DNA from: Streptomyces sp. NBC_01142
GTDB lineage: Bacteria > Actinomycetota > Actinomycetes > Streptomycetales > Streptomycetaceae
DNA length: 64,000 bases
Direction of reading: 5' to 3'
Assembly: GCF_026341125.1 (NCBI RefSeq)
Contig: NZ_JAPEOR010000001.1
Location: 1,054,001 to 1,118,000, forward strand
Below the pieces are notes generated by a model. That model had not been told where the DNA came from, searched no databases, and was given only the letters and a program-made list of their open reading frames with translations. This document shows, one piece after another, positions 50,699 to 61,378 of the stretch (its first letter is position 1; each line of letters begins with the position of its first letter). The translations under genes were made by a program, and so were the position numbers.

Positions 50699-53600
50699 TC
50701 AGGCCTCGAAGACCTCGTTGAGCAGCTGCTGCTGCTCCGCCTGGTGGCGCTTGGCCGAGCCGACAGCCGGGGACGAGCCGTGCGGGCGCGAGATGCGCCG
50801 CAGGCGCTCGCCGTGCGGGACGTCCGCACCGACCGCCAGGTCGAGGTGGTCGATCAGGTTGAGCGCGATGAACGGCCACGCACCCTGGTTCGCCGGCTCC
50901 TCCTGCGTCCAGAGGTACTTCTCGGCGTTCGGGAACTTGGCGATCTCCGCCTGGAGCTCGGCACCCGGCAGCGGGTAGAGGCGCTCGAGACGGATGATCG
51001 CCGTGTCCGTGTTGCCGCGCTTGACCCGCTCGGCCTCCAGGTCGTAGTAGACCTTGCCGGTGCAGAAGACGACCTTGCGGACCGCGTTCGGGTCCACGGT
51101 GTCGTCGCCGATCACCGGGCGGAAGCCGCCGTTGATGAACTCCTCCGCCTTCGACGCCGCGGCCTTCAGGCGCAGCATCGACTTCGGGGTGAAGACGATG
51201 AGCGGCTTGTGGTGCGGGTTGTGGACCTGCCAGCGCAGCAGGTGGAAGTAGTTCGACGGGAGGGTCGGCATCGCGACCGTCATGTTGTTCTGCGCGCACA
51301 TCTGCAGGAAGCGCTCAGGACGGGCGGACGAGTGGTCCGGGCCCTGGCCCTCGTAGCCGTGCGGCAGCAGCAGCGTGACGCCGGAGGTCTGGCCCCACTT
51401 CTGCTCGGCCGAGGAGATGAACTCGTCGACGACGGTCTGCGCGCCGTTGACGAAGTCACCGAACTGCGCCTCCCACATGACCAGCGCCTCGGAACGGGCG
51501 AGGGAGTAGCCGTACTCGAAGCCCATCGCCGCGTACTCGCTCAGCAGCGAGTCGTAGACGTTGTAGCGGGCCTGGTCCTCGGAGAGGTACTGCAGCGGGG
51601 TGTAGTCCTCGCCGGTCTCCTGGTCCACCAGCACCGCGTGGCGCTGGCCGAACGTACCGCGGCGGGTGTCCTGGCCGGAGAGACGGACCGGGGTGCCCTC
51701 CATCAGCAGCGAGCCGATGGCGAGCGTCTCGCCCATGCCCCAGTCGATCGTGCCGTCCTCCACCGAGGCCGCACGGCGCTGCATCTGCGGCATCAGACGC
51801 GGGTGGACCTTGATCCGGTCGGGGATGCTGACCTGGGACTCGGCGATCCGCTTCACGACCTCCTGGGAGACCGCGGTGGTGACGGCCACCGGGAACTCGG
51901 CCTGGGCGTCCGGGACATGCGCCGGGGCCGGGTGGCTGGTGGCCTCGCGGACCTCCGCGAAGACCTTCTCCAGCTGGCCCTGGAAGTCCTGGAGCGCCTG
52001 CTCCGCCTCTTCCAGCGTGATGTCGCCGCGACCGATCAGCGACTCGGTGTAGAGCTTGCGCACCGAGCGCTTCTTGTCGATCAGGTTGTACATCTGCGGG
52101 TTGGTGAACTGCGGGTTGTCGCCCTCGTTGTGACCGCGGCGGCGGTAGCAGATGAGGTCGATCACGACATCCTTGTTGAACGTCTGGCGGAACTCGAAGG
52201 CCAGACGGGCCACGCGGACCACGGCCTCCGGGTCGTCGCCGTTCACATGGAAGATCGGCGCCTCGATCATGCGGGCCACATCGGTCGCGTACATCGACGA
52301 ACGCGACGACTCCGGGGCGGCGGTGAAGCCGACCTGGTTGTTGATGACGATGTGGACCGTGCCGCCGGTGCGGTAGCCGCGCAGCTGGGACATGTTCAGC
52401 GTCTCGGCGACGACACCCTGGCCGGCGAAGGCCGCGTCACCGTGCAGGGCGACGGGCAGGACGGTGAAGTCGGTGCCGCCCTTGTTGATGACGTCCTGCT
52501 TGGCGCGGGCGACACCCTCCAGGACCGGGTCGACGGCCTCCAGGTGGGAGGGGTTGGCGACCAGCGAGACCTTGATCTGCTCGCCGTCCAGACCGGTGAA
52601 GGTGCCCTCGGCGCCGAGGTGGTACTTCACGTCGCCGGAGCCGTGCATCGACTTCGGGTCGAGGTTGCCCTCGAACTCCCGGAAGATCTGCGCGTACGAC
52701 TTGCCGACGATGTTGGCGAGGACGTTGAGCCGGCCGCGGTGGGCCATGCCGATGACGACCTCGTCCAGGCGCGACTCGGCGGCCGAGTCGATGACCGCGT
52801 CGAGCAGCGGGATGACGGACTCGCCGCCCTCCAGCGAGAACCGCTTCTGGCCGACGTACTTGGTCTGCAGGAACGTCTCGAAGGCCTCGGCGGCGTTCAG
52901 ACGGCGCAGGATGCGCAGCTGCTCCTCGCGCTCGGGCTTGGTGTGCCCGCGCTCGATGCGGTCCTGGATCCACTTGCGCTGCTTCGGGTCCTGGATGTGC
53001 ATGAACTCGACGCCGGTGGTGCGGCAGTACGAGTCGCGCAGCACGCCGAGGATGTCGCGCAGCTTCATCATCGACTTGCCGGAGAAGCCGCCGACCGCGA
53101 ACTCGCGCTCCAGGTCCCACAGGGTGAGGCCGTGCTCGATGATGTCCAGGTCGGGGTGCTTGCGCTGCTTGTACTCCAGCGGGTCGGTGTCGGCCATGAC
53201 ATGGCCGCGGACCCGGTAGGAGTGGATCAGCTCGAAGACGCGCGCCGCCTTGGTGACGTCGTCGTCGTGGGAGACGTCGATGTCCTTGAGCCAGCGGACC
53301 GGCTCGTAGGGGATGCGCAGCGACTCGAAGATCTCGTCGTAGAAGCCGGTCTCGCCGAGCAGCAGGTTGGAGACGACCCGCAGGAACTCGCCGGAGGCGG
53401 CGCCCTGGATGACCCGGTGGTCGTACGTCGAGGTCAGCGTCATGACCTTGGAGATGCCCAGCTTGTTCAGGGTGTCCTGCGAGGTGCCCTGGAACTCGGC
53501 CGGGTAGTCCATCGCGCCGACGCCCATGATGAGGCCCTGTCCGGGCATCAGGCGGGGCACCGAGTGAACGGTGCCGATGCCGCCGGGGTTGGTCAGCGAG

Positions 53601-54556
53601 GCGGTGACGCCGGTGAAGTCGTCCATGCCGAGCTTGCCGTTGCGGGCGCGGCGGACGATGTCCTCGTACGCCTGCCAGAACTCGAAGAAGTTGAGCGTCT
53701 CGGCCTTCTTGATGGCCGCGACGACGAGCTGGCGGTCGCCGTTGGGCTTGACCAGGTCGATGGCCAGGCCCAGGTTGACGTGCTCGGGCTTGACCAGCGT
53801 CGGCTTGCCGTCCTTCTCGGCGAAGGAGTTGTTCATCGTCGGCATGGCCTTGAGGGCCTGAACCATCGCGTACCCGATGAGGTGGGTGAAGGAGACCTTC
53901 CCACCGCGGGCGCGCTTGAGGTGGTTGTTGATGACGATGCGGTTGTCGAAGAGCAGCTTCACCGGGACGGCGCGCACGGACGTGGCCGTGGGCAGCTCCA
54001 GCGAGGCGTTCATGTTCTTCGCGACAGCGGCGGACGGGCCGCGCAGCGTCACGTACTCGGGGCCTGCGGGGGCCTCGGCGGCGGGCTCCGCCGCGGCCGC
54101 GGCCGGCTTGGCCGGGGCGGCCGGGGCAGCCTTTGCGGGCGCCGGAGCGGCAGCCGCGGGCTTCGCCGCAGCAGCGGGAGCAGCGGGAGCCGCTCCTGCG
54201 GTACCGGTGCCTGCACCGGGCGGTGGGGCGGGCGCGGCGGCGGCAGGGGCCGGAGCGGCCGGTGCCGGGGTCGCGGGCTGCGCCGGAGCTGTGGCCGGTG
54301 CGGGGGGAGTGGTCACCGCAGCCCCCGCGGCTGCGGCACCCTCGGGCTTGTCCGCCGTACCGGACGCGGACGCCCCCGGCTTGTAGTCGGCGAAGAAGTC
54401 CCACCAGGCACGGTCGACCGAATTCGGGTCCTGGAGGTACTGCTGGTAGATCTCGTCGACGAGCCACTCATTGGGACCGAACGCGGCGGCAGGGTTCTTA
54501 CCCTGCCCGCCTTGGTCTGTTGAGGTGCTCGAGTTACTGGGGGACTGAGACGACAC
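50699..54556 (-). CDS. kgd: 2-oxoglutarate dehydrogenase/decarboxylase, E2o-E1o fusion (Kgd/OdhA)
   Basis: A 1,285-residue TCA enzyme of the actinobacterial type: it combines an E2-like succinyltransferase with the thiamine-dependent E1 and works with shared E2/E3 parts. Order: N-terminal E1 helix ([20 protein letters not shown]), an Ala/Pro-rich linker (about 45-150), the acyltransferase domain with T-Y-D-H-R-V-I-Q-G as the H-containing catalytic site near 380, then the E1 domain with [24 protein letters not shown] and a C-terminal transketolase-like fold ([20 protein letters not shown]). The GTG at 54556 ([10 protein letters not shown]) fits homologues; a GTG nine codons upstream is open. 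GarA-type inhibition is known for this class. Confidence 0.94.
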   Translation of the reverse strand: MSSQSPSNSSTSTDQGGQGKNPAAAFGPNEWLVDEIYQQYLQDPNSVDRAWWDFFADYKPGASASGTADKPEGAAAAGAAVTTPPAPATAPAQPATPAPAAPAPAAAAPAPPPGAGTGTAGAAPAAPAAAAKPAAAAPAPAKAAPAAPAKPAAAAAEPAAEAPAGPEYVTLRGPSAAVAKNMNASLELPTATSVRAVPVKLLFDNRIVINNHLKRARGGKVSFTHLIGYAMVQALKAMPTMNNSFAEKDGKPTLVKPEHVNLGLAIDLVKPNGDRQLVVAAIKKAETLNFFEFWQAYEDIVRRARNGKLGMDDFTGVTASLTNPGGIGTVHSVPRLMPGQGLIMGVGAMDYPAEFQGTSQDTLNKLGISKVMTLTSTYDHRVIQGAASGEFLRVVSNLLLGETGFYDEIFESLRIPYEPVRWLKDIDVSHDDDVTKAARVFELIHSYRVRGHVMADTDPLEYKQRKHPDLDIIEHGLTLWDLEREFAVGGFSGKSMMKLRDILGVLRDSYCRTTGVEFMHIQDPKQRKWIQDRIERGHTKPEREEQLRILRRLNAAEAFETFLQTKYVGQKRFSLEGGESVIPLLDAVIDSAAESRLDEVVIGMAHRGRLNVLANIVGKSYAQIFREFEGNLDPKSMHGSGDVKYHLGAEGTFTGLDGEQIKVSLVANPSHLEAVDPVLEGVARAKQDVINKGGTDFTVLPVALHGDAAFAGQGVVAETLNMSQLRGYRTGGTVHIVINNQVGFTAAPESSRSSMYATDVARMIEAPIFHVNGDDPEAVVRVARLAFEFRQTFNKDVVIDLICYRRRGHNEGDNPQFTNPQMYNLIDKKRSVRKLYTESLIGRGDITLEEAEQALQDFQGQLEKVFAEVREATSHPAPAHVPDAQAEFPVAVTTAVSQEVVKRIAESQVSIPDRIKVHPRLMPQMQRRAASVEDGTIDWGMGETLAIGSLLMEGTPVRLSGQDTRRGTFGQRHAVLVDQETGEDYTPLQYLSEDQARYNVYDSLLSEYAAMGFEYGYSLARSEALVMWEAQFGDFVNGAQTVVDEFISSAEQKWGQTSGVTLLLPHGYEGQGPDHSSARPERFLQMCAQNNMTVAMPTLPSNYFHLLRWQVHNPHHKPLIVFTPKSMLRLKAAASKAEEFINGGFRPVIGDDTVDPNAVRKVVFCTGKVYYDLEAERVKRGNTDTAIIRLERLYPLPGAELQAEIAKFPNAEKYLWTQEEPANQGAWPFIALNLIDHLDLAVGADVPHGERLRRISRPHGSSPAVGSAKRHQAEQQQLLNEVFEA

Positions 54557-54856
54557 GGCGGCAACCGCCCTCTTCCGCTTCACAAGGTGATGGACAGCGG
54601 AAATAAAGGCTACGCCTCCCTGGCCGAGAGGTGCAGGCGGGGCGGGTCATCGTCGCGCAAGTCACACCGGAAGGCGGGTTTCGGGGCTGTGAATGGCGGG
54701 AAACAAGCGTGGTTCCGCTTCCCCGCGGGTACGCGACACCGCGGCTGCGGCCCCATGGCCCGCACCCCTGACGACGTCTGGCCGGTTACCGACCGCGTCG
54801 TGAACACGTTCTGACTGTCTCCACGCAGAATGTGCTCTTCCGGTTCGAACCCTACG

Positions 54857-55972
54857 TCAACCGCGCGCCGACGGGATTCCCGGAAGGGTGACCTGGATCC
54901 GGCAGCCCCGGGACGATTCGGCCACCCCGATGCGCCCACCGTGCAGATCCACCGCCCAGCGCGCGATCGCCAGCCCCAGCCCCGTACCTCCGTCGCTGCC
55001 GGGACCGTGCGGGGAGATGACGCTGCCGCGGTTGAAGCGCTCGAAGACCCGGTAACGCTCCTGCTCGGGGATGCCAGGACCCTCGTCGACCACTTCCAGG
55101 TCGAGGGACTCCGGCTGCGGCCCGCGCCGGGCCCGTACCGTCACCCGGCCGTGCGGCGGCGAATGCTTGACCGCGTTGTCGATCAGATTGGCGACCACCT
55201 GGTGCAGCCGCTCCGCGTCCGCGTGCGCGGTCAGCTCGGGCGGCGAGACATCCAGGTGCAGATGGACGTCGGTACGGGTGTGGTTGCCGGATCCGGAGGA
55301 CAGGCTGCGCTGCGCGGCGGCCAGATTGGCCTCCTTCAGCACACCGGAGAGGTAGGGCCACACCTCGAAGCGGCGGGCCTTGAGGGGGAGGACCCCGTTG
55401 TCGAGCCGGGACAGATCGAGGAGCGTCTCGACGAGGCGGCCCAGGCGCTCGGTCTGCTTGAGCGCGGTGCGCATCGTCTCCGGGTCGGCGGCGGAGATCC
55501 CGTCGACGACGTTCTCCAGAACGGCGCGCAGCGCGGCGATCGGAGTGCGCAGCTCGTGCGAGACATTGGCGACCAGCTCCTTGCGGTGCTGGTCCACGGC
55601 CTCCAGGTCGTCGGCCATGCGGTTGATGGTGGAGGCGAGGTCGCCGAGCTCGTCGCGGCGGTCGGCGCCGCGCACCCGGCGGGTGTAGTCGCCGTGCGAT
55701 ATGCCCTTGGCGACGGTGTTCATCTCGTCCAGCGGGGCGGTCAGACCGTGCGCCACGAACTGGGTGATCAGGAGAGTCGCTATCACCGAGAACACCGTGA
55801 TGAAACGGAGCTCGGTCTCGGTGCGCAGGGCGACCAGCAGCAGGCCGGTGGTGATGAAGACCGAGACGACGACGAGCGTGCCGAGCTTGGTCTTGATCGA
55901 GACCGCGATGGATGCGGAGCCCAGCCGGGCCCGCCAGTTCCGCACTCTCTCCCGGGGCGGCCGCCGTCTCAT
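54857..55972 (-). CDS. Membrane sensor histidine kinase
   Basis: A 371-residue kinase. A basic N-terminus (MRRRPPRERVR) is followed by two membrane helices at about 30-50 and 54-76 with almost no loop between them, so sensing is probably within the membrane or through the HAMP domain (about 78-130). The DHp box ELVANVSHELRTPIAALRAV holds the phosphoacceptor His near 145, and the ATPase domain shows VVANLIDNAVKHSP, DEGPGIPEQERYRVFERF and GGTGLGLAIARWAV. Its ATG overlaps the response regulator stop (ATGA), so the pair is one operon. Signal unknown. Confidence 0.9.
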   Translation of the reverse strand: MRRRPPRERVRNWRARLGSASIAVSIKTKLGTLVVVSVFITTGLLLVALRTETELRFITVFSVIATLLITQFVAHGLTAPLDEMNTVAKGISHGDYTRRVRGADRRDELGDLASTINRMADDLEAVDQHRKELVANVSHELRTPIAALRAVLENVVDGISAADPETMRTALKQTERLGRLVETLLDLSRLDNGVLPLKARRFEVWPYLSGVLKEANLAAAQRSLSSGSGNHTRTDVHLHLDVSPPELTAHADAERLHQVVANLIDNAVKHSPPHGRVTVRARRGPQPESLDLEVVDEGPGIPEQERYRVFERFNRGSVISPHGPGSDGGTGLGLAIARWAVDLHGGRIGVAESSRGCRIQVTLPGIPSARG

Positions 55973-56706
55973 GGAGCCGGCGTCTCCAGTGCGTAGCCGA
56001 CGCCGTGGACCGTACGGATCCGCTCGGCACCGATCTTGCGGCGCAACGCCTTGATGTGGCTGTCGACGGTACGGGTGCCGGAGGCGTCCGCCCAGTCCCA
56101 CACCTCCGCGAGCAGCTGCTCGCGGGAGAGGACCGCACGCGGCGTGTTCGCCAGGCAGACCAGCAGGTCGAACTCGGTCGGCGTCAGGTGCACGTCCTCG
56201 CTGCGCACCCGGACGCGGCGCTGGGCGTGGTCGATCTCCAGCTCGCCCAGCCGCAGAATCCCGCTGCGCGGCGTCACGGCGGCGAGCGCGGCCCGCTCCA
56301 CCCGCCGCAGCAGCACATGCACCCGGGCGGCGAGTTCCCGCATCGAGAACGGCTTGGTCATGTAGTCGTCCGCGCCGACGCCCAGGCCGACCAGCATGTC
56401 GGTCTCGTCGTCCCGTGCGGTGAGCATCAGTACCGGGACGGGCCGCTGCGCCTGAACGCGACGGCAGACCTCGAGGCCGTCGAATCCCGGGAGCATCACG
56501 TCCAGAACCATCAGATCGGGCTGCCAGGCCTCGGCGGCGTCAACGGCGGCCGGGCCGTCGGTGGCCGTCTGGACCAGGAAGCCCTCGGCCCGCAGTCGGG
56601 CGGCGATGGCGTCGACGATCGTTGTGTCGTCCTCGACGACCAGCACCCGGCGTTGGGCGCCGGGTGTGGCCGCGACGCCGTTGTGCGTGGTGTGTGTCTG
56701 CTCCAT
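55969..56706 (-). CDS. OmpR-family response regulator
   Basis: A 245-residue regulator paired with the kinase just downstream. The receiver domain (about 18-135) has the acidic pair in VLVVEDDTT, the phosphorylated Asp in LMVLDVMLPGFDG near 67, and LTARDDETDMLVG with the K of DDYMTKPFSMREL. The winged-helix output domain (about 155-240) shows LTPTEFDLLVCLANTP and RTVDSHIKALRRKIG. The ATG at 56706 lies behind a GGGG site; an upstream extension is not conserved. Targets are not evident. Confidence 0.92.
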   Translation of the reverse strand: MEQTHTTHNGVAATPGAQRRVLVVEDDTTIVDAIAARLRAEGFLVQTATDGPAAVDAAEAWQPDLMVLDVMLPGFDGLEVCRRVQAQRPVPVLMLTARDDETDMLVGLGVGADDYMTKPFSMRELAARVHVLLRRVERAALAAVTPRSGILRLGELEIDHAQRRVRVRSEDVHLTPTEFDLLVCLANTPRAVLSREQLLAEVWDWADASGTRTVDSHIKALRRKIGAERIRTVHGVGYALETPAP

Positions 56707-56797
56707 CGCCCCGCCCCTGTACGCGTTCTCGCGAGTTGCATGCAGTAGTAGATCCGGTATGTAAGGGAGCAGCGTAAGGGCAGTGAAGGTGTCCCGG

Positions 56798-57493
56798 CTA
56801 CGCAGGGCGAACGGCGAGGTGGACCACGTCCGGTACGCCTCGGGCAACCCGGATCTCTTCGGTCTTTACCCCGCTGAATCCGGCATTCCGCAACGCATCC
56901 TCAAAGATGGGGGAGGGCTGCGCGGACCATACGGCGAGGATTCCGCCCGGCTCCAACACGCCCTGGCAGGCGGCGAGTCCGGCCGGTGAGTAGAGGTTCT
57001 CGTTGTCGTCCGTGACGGTCCAGCCGGGCCCGTTGTCGATGTCCAGACAGAGGGCGTCGTAGCGGTCTGTAGTGGTGCGGAGATGGGCGATCAGGTCCGT
57101 GTGCAGGATCACGCTGCGCGGGTCGGCAAGGGCCTGGCCGGAGATCGCGGCGAGGGGACCCGCGCGGTGCCAGTCGATGATCGCCTGCTCGCGTTCGACG
57201 ACGGCGATGCGTCTCCAGCCGGGGTTGGCGGCGGCGTGGGCGAGGGAGAAGCCGACGCCGAGGCCGCCGATGAGAACGCAGGGGTGCTCGCGGCCCGCGG
57301 CGGCCAGGGCGTCGTATGCGGCGTCGACGAGCAGGCGCTCGGACCGGCCGTCGGAGGTGTCCATCAGGAAGCACCCATTGACGATGATCTCGTGGTGCAC
57401 TCCGCGCTGCCGCAGGACGACCTCTCCGTAGGGCCCCTCACGCCGGTCGAGGGTGACAGGAACTTCTTCGGGAACAGGAACAGAAACCGGCAC
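56798..57493 (-). CDS. Spermidine synthase-like methyltransferase-fold protein
   Basis: A 231-residue SpeE-type protein. The GTG at 57493 is preceded by a perfect GGAGG at seven bases, so the long Arg/Pro-rich frame upstream is not coding. The beta-hairpin lead (V-V-L-R-Q-R-G-V-H-H-E-I-I-V-N-G) is followed by the Rossmann fold with HPCVLIGGLGVGFSLAHAAA near 80-99 and AVVEREQAIIDWH near 109. LDIDNGPGW replaces the usual polyamine Asp motif, so true spermidine synthesis is doubtful. Located 91 bp upstream of the response regulator gene on the same strand. Confidence 0.82.
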   Translation of the reverse strand: MPVSVPVPEEVPVTLDRREGPYGEVVLRQRGVHHEIIVNGCFLMDTSDGRSERLLVDAAYDALAAAGREHPCVLIGGLGVGFSLAHAAANPGWRRIAVVEREQAIIDWHRAGPLAAISGQALADPRSVILHTDLIAHLRTTTDRYDALCLDIDNGPGWTVTDDNENLYSPAGLAACQGVLEPGGILAVWSAQPSPIFEDALRNAGFSGVKTEEIRVARGVPDVVHLAVRPA

Positions 57494-57810
57494 GGCGATG
57501 CCTCCGGGCTGAGGTTTCCCCGTGGAAGGCAGGGAAGGGTCGGACGTGGGCAGACGGCCATCCTTGCGGGACGGGGATGACCGGACAATCGGTTTCGGGA
57601 CGAGACGGCGCTGTACGCCGCCTGACGTCCCGAATTGTCCGCCTCCTCCCGGCCGCTTGCCTTCCTCCCGGCCGCTCGCCTTCCTCCGGCCGTGGGTCTC
57701 CTTCCTCCGGGCGCTGGTCGCCTCCCTCCGGCCGTGGGCCCCCTCCCGGCCGTTCGTCCGAGTGGCGTTCTGCGATGGCCGGGCATCCGGCGCCGGTGCA
57801 GCGTGGCCCC
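57494..57810. other. 317-bp divergent gap with GC-rich tandem repeats
   Basis: Between the spermidine-synthase-like gene and the membrane protein gene. The left part (57494-57600) could hold the minus-strand promoter; the middle is the degenerate repeat 57641-57750. Frames in it on both strands encode only Arg/Pro/Ser/Gly-rich text, so no gene is called. Confidence 0.6.
57641..57750. repeat. Degenerate 19-21-bp tandem repeat
   Basis: Five to six copies of a unit like TTCCTCCCGGCCGCTCGCC follow one another with small changes (for example TTCCTCCGGCCGTGGGTCTC and TTCCTCCGGGCGCTGGTCGC). One strand is C/T-rich, which could favour unusual DNA structure. Confidence 0.8.
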
Positions 57811-59370
57811 ATGACACAGACCTCGGCGGAGGCCGGCCTGCGAGGGACCGAGTCCGGGCCCGGCACAGGTCGGTCGACCGGGCGCGACCTCAGATGGCTG
57901 GCCGCAGTCGCCGGGGCGTACACCCTCCTCCAGCTGGTGCTCGTCGTGCCTGGTTCGGGGCTCGGATGGGACGAGACGGTGTACGTCAGCCAGGTCAGCC
58001 CGGACGCCGAGGCCGCGTTTTTCAGCGCGCCACGGGCCCGGGGCATCACCTTCCTCGTTGCGCCGGTGACCGCGCTGACCTCGTCCGTCGAGGCGCTTCG
58101 TGTCTGTCTGGCGCTGCTGTCGGGCGCCGGTCTCTTCCTCGCGCTGCGGGTGTGGCGGCGGCTGCTCCCCGGCCCCGTACTCGCGCTCGCCGGCGCGCTG
58201 TTCGCCGGGCTGTGGATCACCGTGCTCTACGGCCCGCAGGCCATGCCCAACCTCTGGGTCGCCCTCGGGTCGCTGGCCACGGTCGGCTGTTTTCTGCGGG
58301 CCGCGCGGGACCGGTCCGACCTCGCCGCGCTCGCGGGCCTCGGCGCCGGCGTGGCGTTCGTCGCGCTGATGCGGCCCTCCGACGCCCTCTGGCTCGCACT
58401 GCCGCTGGCCGCTGCCGCGCTTCTCGTCAGGGCGTGGCGGCGCCCGGTTCTGCTTCTGGTACTGGGAGCGGGTGCGGCCCTCGGCTGCGCGGAGTGGGTG
58501 ATCGAGGCGTACGCCGGCTACGACGGGCTCGTGGCGCGGCTGCGGCGCGCGAGTGAGATCCAGGGGCACCTGGACTGGCAGCTCGCCTTCGGCGACCAGA
58601 TGCGCGCCCTGGACGGGCGCTCGCTCTGCCGCCCCTGCGACATCCCGTGGCGACGGCCGGTCACCGCGGTGTGGTGGTTCGCACTGCCGCTGCTCGCCGT
58701 GGCCGGGCTGCTCGTCGGGGTCCGCCTCCGGCGGCTGACCGTCGTTCTGGTGCCGACGCTGGCCGGTCTGTCGCTCGCGGTGCCGTATCTGCTTCTGATC
58801 GGCTATGCCGCCCCCCGCTTCCTGCTGCCCACGTACGCCCTGCTGGCACTTCCGGTGGCGCTGTGCCTGACCAGGATCGGGAGGACGGCCCGGGCCCGCC
58901 CGCTGGTCGCGACCGGCCTTGCCCTGGTTCTGGGCGCGCATCTGGCGGTCCAGTACGCCGTTCTCGACGGTGCGGTCGCCCGCAGCCGCGCCCACCGGGC
59001 GGCGCTCGGCCGGGTGGTCGCCGAGCTGGACCGCCAGGGAGTCCGTCCGCCCTGCGTGGTCAGCGGCGAGGAGGCCGTCCGGATCGCCTTCCTCGCCGGG
59101 TGCGCGTCCCGTCAGACGGGCGGCCACGACGGCAGCATCACCCCCGCGGGGATCGCCGCCCTCGCCCGCACCCGGCCCGTTGCCCTCGTGATGACGGGGG
59201 ACGGCGGGCCTCCGGCGTACGCCCGCCACTGGCGGCTCCGGCCCCTCCCGGACCTGCCGGGCGTGCCCGACTGGCGCGCCTACCTGTCACCGTCCACCCG
59301 GCCGGCCCCGCAAGCCGTCACCGAGCCGGCCCCGCCGCCCGTCACCCATGTCCCGGGACAGCACACCTAG
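57811..59370 (+). CDS. Polytopic membrane protein, glycosyltransferase-like (GT-C type)
   Basis: A 519-residue protein with about 9-11 membrane helices between residues 30 and 400 and a C-terminal soluble part (about 400-519). The first extracytoplasmic loop begins G-S-G-L-G-W-D-E-T-V-Y near residue 50, where a W-D-E motif matches the acidic catalytic position of GT-C lipid-sugar transferases (mannosyl-/PMT-like). A C-x-P-C (C-R-P-C-D) occurs in a later loop. It is probably an integral membrane transferase or a relative; substrate unknown. The ATG 57811 has only a weak ribosome site; ATG 57775 is possible. Its 3' end overlaps the convergent gene by 4 bp. Confidence 0.72.
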   Translation: MTQTSAEAGLRGTESGPGTGRSTGRDLRWLAAVAGAYTLLQLVLVVPGSGLGWDETVYVSQVSPDAEAAFFSAPRARGITFLVAPVTALTSSVEALRVCLALLSGAGLFLALRVWRRLLPGPVLALAGALFAGLWITVLYGPQAMPNLWVALGSLATVGCFLRAARDRSDLAALAGLGAGVAFVALMRPSDALWLALPLAAAALLVRAWRRPVLLLVLGAGAALGCAEWVIEAYAGYDGLVARLRRASEIQGHLDWQLAFGDQMRALDGRSLCRPCDIPWRRPVTAVWWFALPLLAVAGLLVGVRLRRLTVVLVPTLAGLSLAVPYLLLIGYAAPRFLLPTYALLALPVALCLTRIGRTARARPLVATGLALVLGAHLAVQYAVLDGAVARSRAHRAALGRVVAELDRQGVRPPCVVSGEEAVRIAFLAGCASRQTGGHDGSITPAGIAALARTRPVALVMTGDGGPPAYARHWRLRPLPDLPGVPDWRAYLSPSTRPAPQAVTEPAPPPVTHVPGQHT

Positions 59371-59987
59371 GGCTCTTCGCGGCGAGGGCCGCGCCAGGCG
59401 TACAGCGCCGAGCCCGCGACGAACGCTGTCGCCGCCGTCGCCCACGCCCCGGCCTGGGGCCCCGGCTGCATCGGCCAGGCCCAGACCGTCGACCAGCCGC
59501 CGTGGGTGCGGGGCGCCCCCAGGTAGACGGCGCTCAGGTACCCGAACGTCGGCATCCAGCTCAGCCGCGCGCCGATCAGGGCGGCCGAGGCAGCCGTGAT
59601 GCCGACCGCGCCCAGCGTGTTGCGCACCATGGCCGGGGCCCCGAACTCCGCCGCGTGCCCGAGTACCGCCAGTGCCAGTGCGGCCGCCGCGAGAGCGGTG
59701 AGGGCCAGCAGGTGGGTCAGCCGCCGCGGCCACCAGGGGCGTACGGCCGTACGGTCCAGCTCGTCGGCGTACTGATGGAAGCCGGTCCCGATCACGGCGG
59801 AGGCGAACAGCGGGGCGAGCGCCACCACCGGTACGCGCCGCTCGGGATCGATGTACGCGTCCAGTCCGTACGCCGCCCAGACGGCGAGACCGGCGGTCGC
59901 GGCGAGTACGGCGAGGGCGAGGGGGATGCCGCGGGACCGGGCGTACAGCATGCGGACGCCAGGGGCGGCGGGGCCGGTCCGGGTCAC
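59367..59987 (-). CDS. Small membrane protein, last gene of ECF-ABC operon
   Basis: A 206-residue membrane protein from GTG 59987, overlapping the preceding stop (GTGA, 59984-59987). Five to six helices are visible, beginning R-S-R-G-I-P-L-A-L-A-V-L-A-A-T-A-G-L and ending W-A-T-A-A-T-A-F-V-A-G-S-A-L-Y-A-W. No known motif. It may belong to the ABC permease complex encoded upstream. As the fifth gene in an uninterrupted chain of overlaps it should be co-expressed with the sigma factor. Confidence 0.75.
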   Translation of the reverse strand: MTRTGPAAPGVRMLYARSRGIPLALAVLAATAGLAVWAAYGLDAYIDPERRVPVVALAPLFASAVIGTGFHQYADELDRTAVRPWWPRRLTHLLALTALAAAALALAVLGHAAEFGAPAMVRNTLGAVGITAASAALIGARLSWMPTFGYLSAVYLGAPRTHGGWSTVWAWPMQPGPQAGAWATAATAFVAGSALYAWRGPRREEP

Positions 59988-61378
59988 AGTGCGGGCACCT
60001 TGCCCGGGTCGCAGCTGCCGACGGTCGCGAAGTAGCGGGAGAGCCATGCGCGGCGTTCCTCGCCGCCCATGGACTTCAGCCGGGCGAGGGCTCTGCGGTC
60101 GGCCGCGACGCCGGCGAGCTCCTTGTCGGCGCCCTGCCCGCGGGCCCACTCCTCGGAGAGCCTGTCCATGTCGTCCCGCAGCGGGCCGGGGCCGAGCCAC
60201 TCGGTTACGGCGTCGTCGACCCGGTACGCGCGTGGGTCGGTCAGGCGGGCCTCGCAGCGGTCCGCCCTTCCTGTCAGCGCGGCGGCGGCCTCCCAGGCGT
60301 ACTGCTCCGGATCGGTCAGTTCGCCGCGCACGACGGACTGGCCGAGCGGATCCAGCATCGGCAGCCGTACCTCGTCCGGATGCGATTCCCGGGGCAGGTC
60401 GTGGAACCGGACCGGTAGGTTCTCGACGCCCTCGAGGCGGCCGGTGACACCGGAGAGGGCGTCCGAGACCTTCGGCAGCAGCCCTTTGTACAGGGCGTTC
60501 ACGCAGATGCCGGGTGTGACGGAGGTGTTGCACACCTGCTGGTTCGCGAGCGGGTCGGCGCGCCACATCGCGTCGCCCGTCTGCGCCACGAGTACGCCGG
60601 CGACAGTCGCCGCGGCGAGCGGCAGCAGCGCGGTGTACCGGCGGCGGGCGGCGTACGCGAGGACCGCGGCCGCGGCCAGACCGCCCGTCCACGCCGTCGT
60701 CGCGAGCGGCTGCCACCACACCGGAAGCGAGATGCCCATGCTGTCCGCGGAGGCCGGGCTCAGATGCCGCGCCCCGGACGTCTGGTACGACGGGATGCCG
60801 AGGACGAGATACGCGCACAGGGCGAGGACGGGCGCGGCCAGTCGCCACGCGACCAGCCGTCCGACGACCTGGCCCACCAGCGCCATGGCCGCCAGGAAGG
60901 CGGCGTCCGCAGGCAGCGCGGAGAGGACCGGCCGGCCCGCCGACACATACGGCCAGGTGGCCAGCAGCGTGGCAACGGCGGTGACCGCGTACCCCGCGAC
61001 CACCCACACCGCCAGCGGCAGCGACGCGACCAGGAACTGTGCGAGCGGGCCGCGGGCGGCCGTCGCACGCAGTTCCGCCGTACGGCGTCGGCGCTCCCTG
61101 CCGCCCTGCCAGCAGCCCGCGGCGGCGGCCAGTGGGCCCCCGAGCAGTGCGCTCACGATGTGCAGCGAGGACTGGGTCTCTCCCCAGCTCCCTTGCCACT
61201 GGTCGGACTTGGCCGCCATGTTCGCCAGAAGCGTGCAGACGACGGCGGCACCGGCCCAGGGCGCGAAACCGCGGAGCAGCTCGGCACGCAGCGGGTGCGC
61301 GGTGAGGGCGGCGACGGAGGCGGCGGAGGGGACGGCGGGCGGCGGCGCCGGCCGCTCCCGGGTGGTGGTCGCGTTCAT
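59984..61378 (-). CDS. ABC-type membrane protein with large extracytoplasmic domain
   Basis: A 464-residue membrane protein. Six or so helices lie between residues 40 and 285, followed by a long soluble segment (about 290-464) with three or four Cys (QVCNTSVTPGICVNALYK and V-G-S-C) that could form a disulfide outside the cell. The topology suggests an ABC-2-like permease or its accessory part. The ATG at 61378 overlaps the ATPase stop (ATGA). No similarity to a named transporter is recognised; its partner ATPase is encoded just upstream. Confidence 0.75.
   Translation of the reverse strand: MNATTTRERPAPPPAVPSAASVAALTAHPLRAELLRGFAPWAGAAVVCTLLANMAAKSDQWQGSWGETQSSLHIVSALLGGPLAAAAGCWQGGRERRRRTAELRATAARGPLAQFLVASLPLAVWVVAGYAVTAVATLLATWPYVSAGRPVLSALPADAAFLAAMALVGQVVGRLVAWRLAAPVLALCAYLVLGIPSYQTSGARHLSPASADSMGISLPVWWQPLATTAWTGGLAAAAVLAYAARRRYTALLPLAAATVAGVLVAQTGDAMWRADPLANQQVCNTSVTPGICVNALYKGLLPKVSDALSGVTGRLEGVENLPVRFHDLPRESHPDEVRLPMLDPLGQSVVRGELTDPEQYAWEAAAALTGRADRCEARLTDPRAYRVDDAVTEWLGPGPLRDDMDRLSEEWARGQGADKELAGVAADRRALARLKSMGGEERRAWLSRYFATVGSCDPGKVPAL

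Noticed and set aside
50240..54523. 1,427-codon plus-strand open frame opposite kgd
   Set aside because: The longest open frame in the window but repetitive Leu/Arg/Asp/Val text without a fold; it arises from codon bias of kgd on the other strand.
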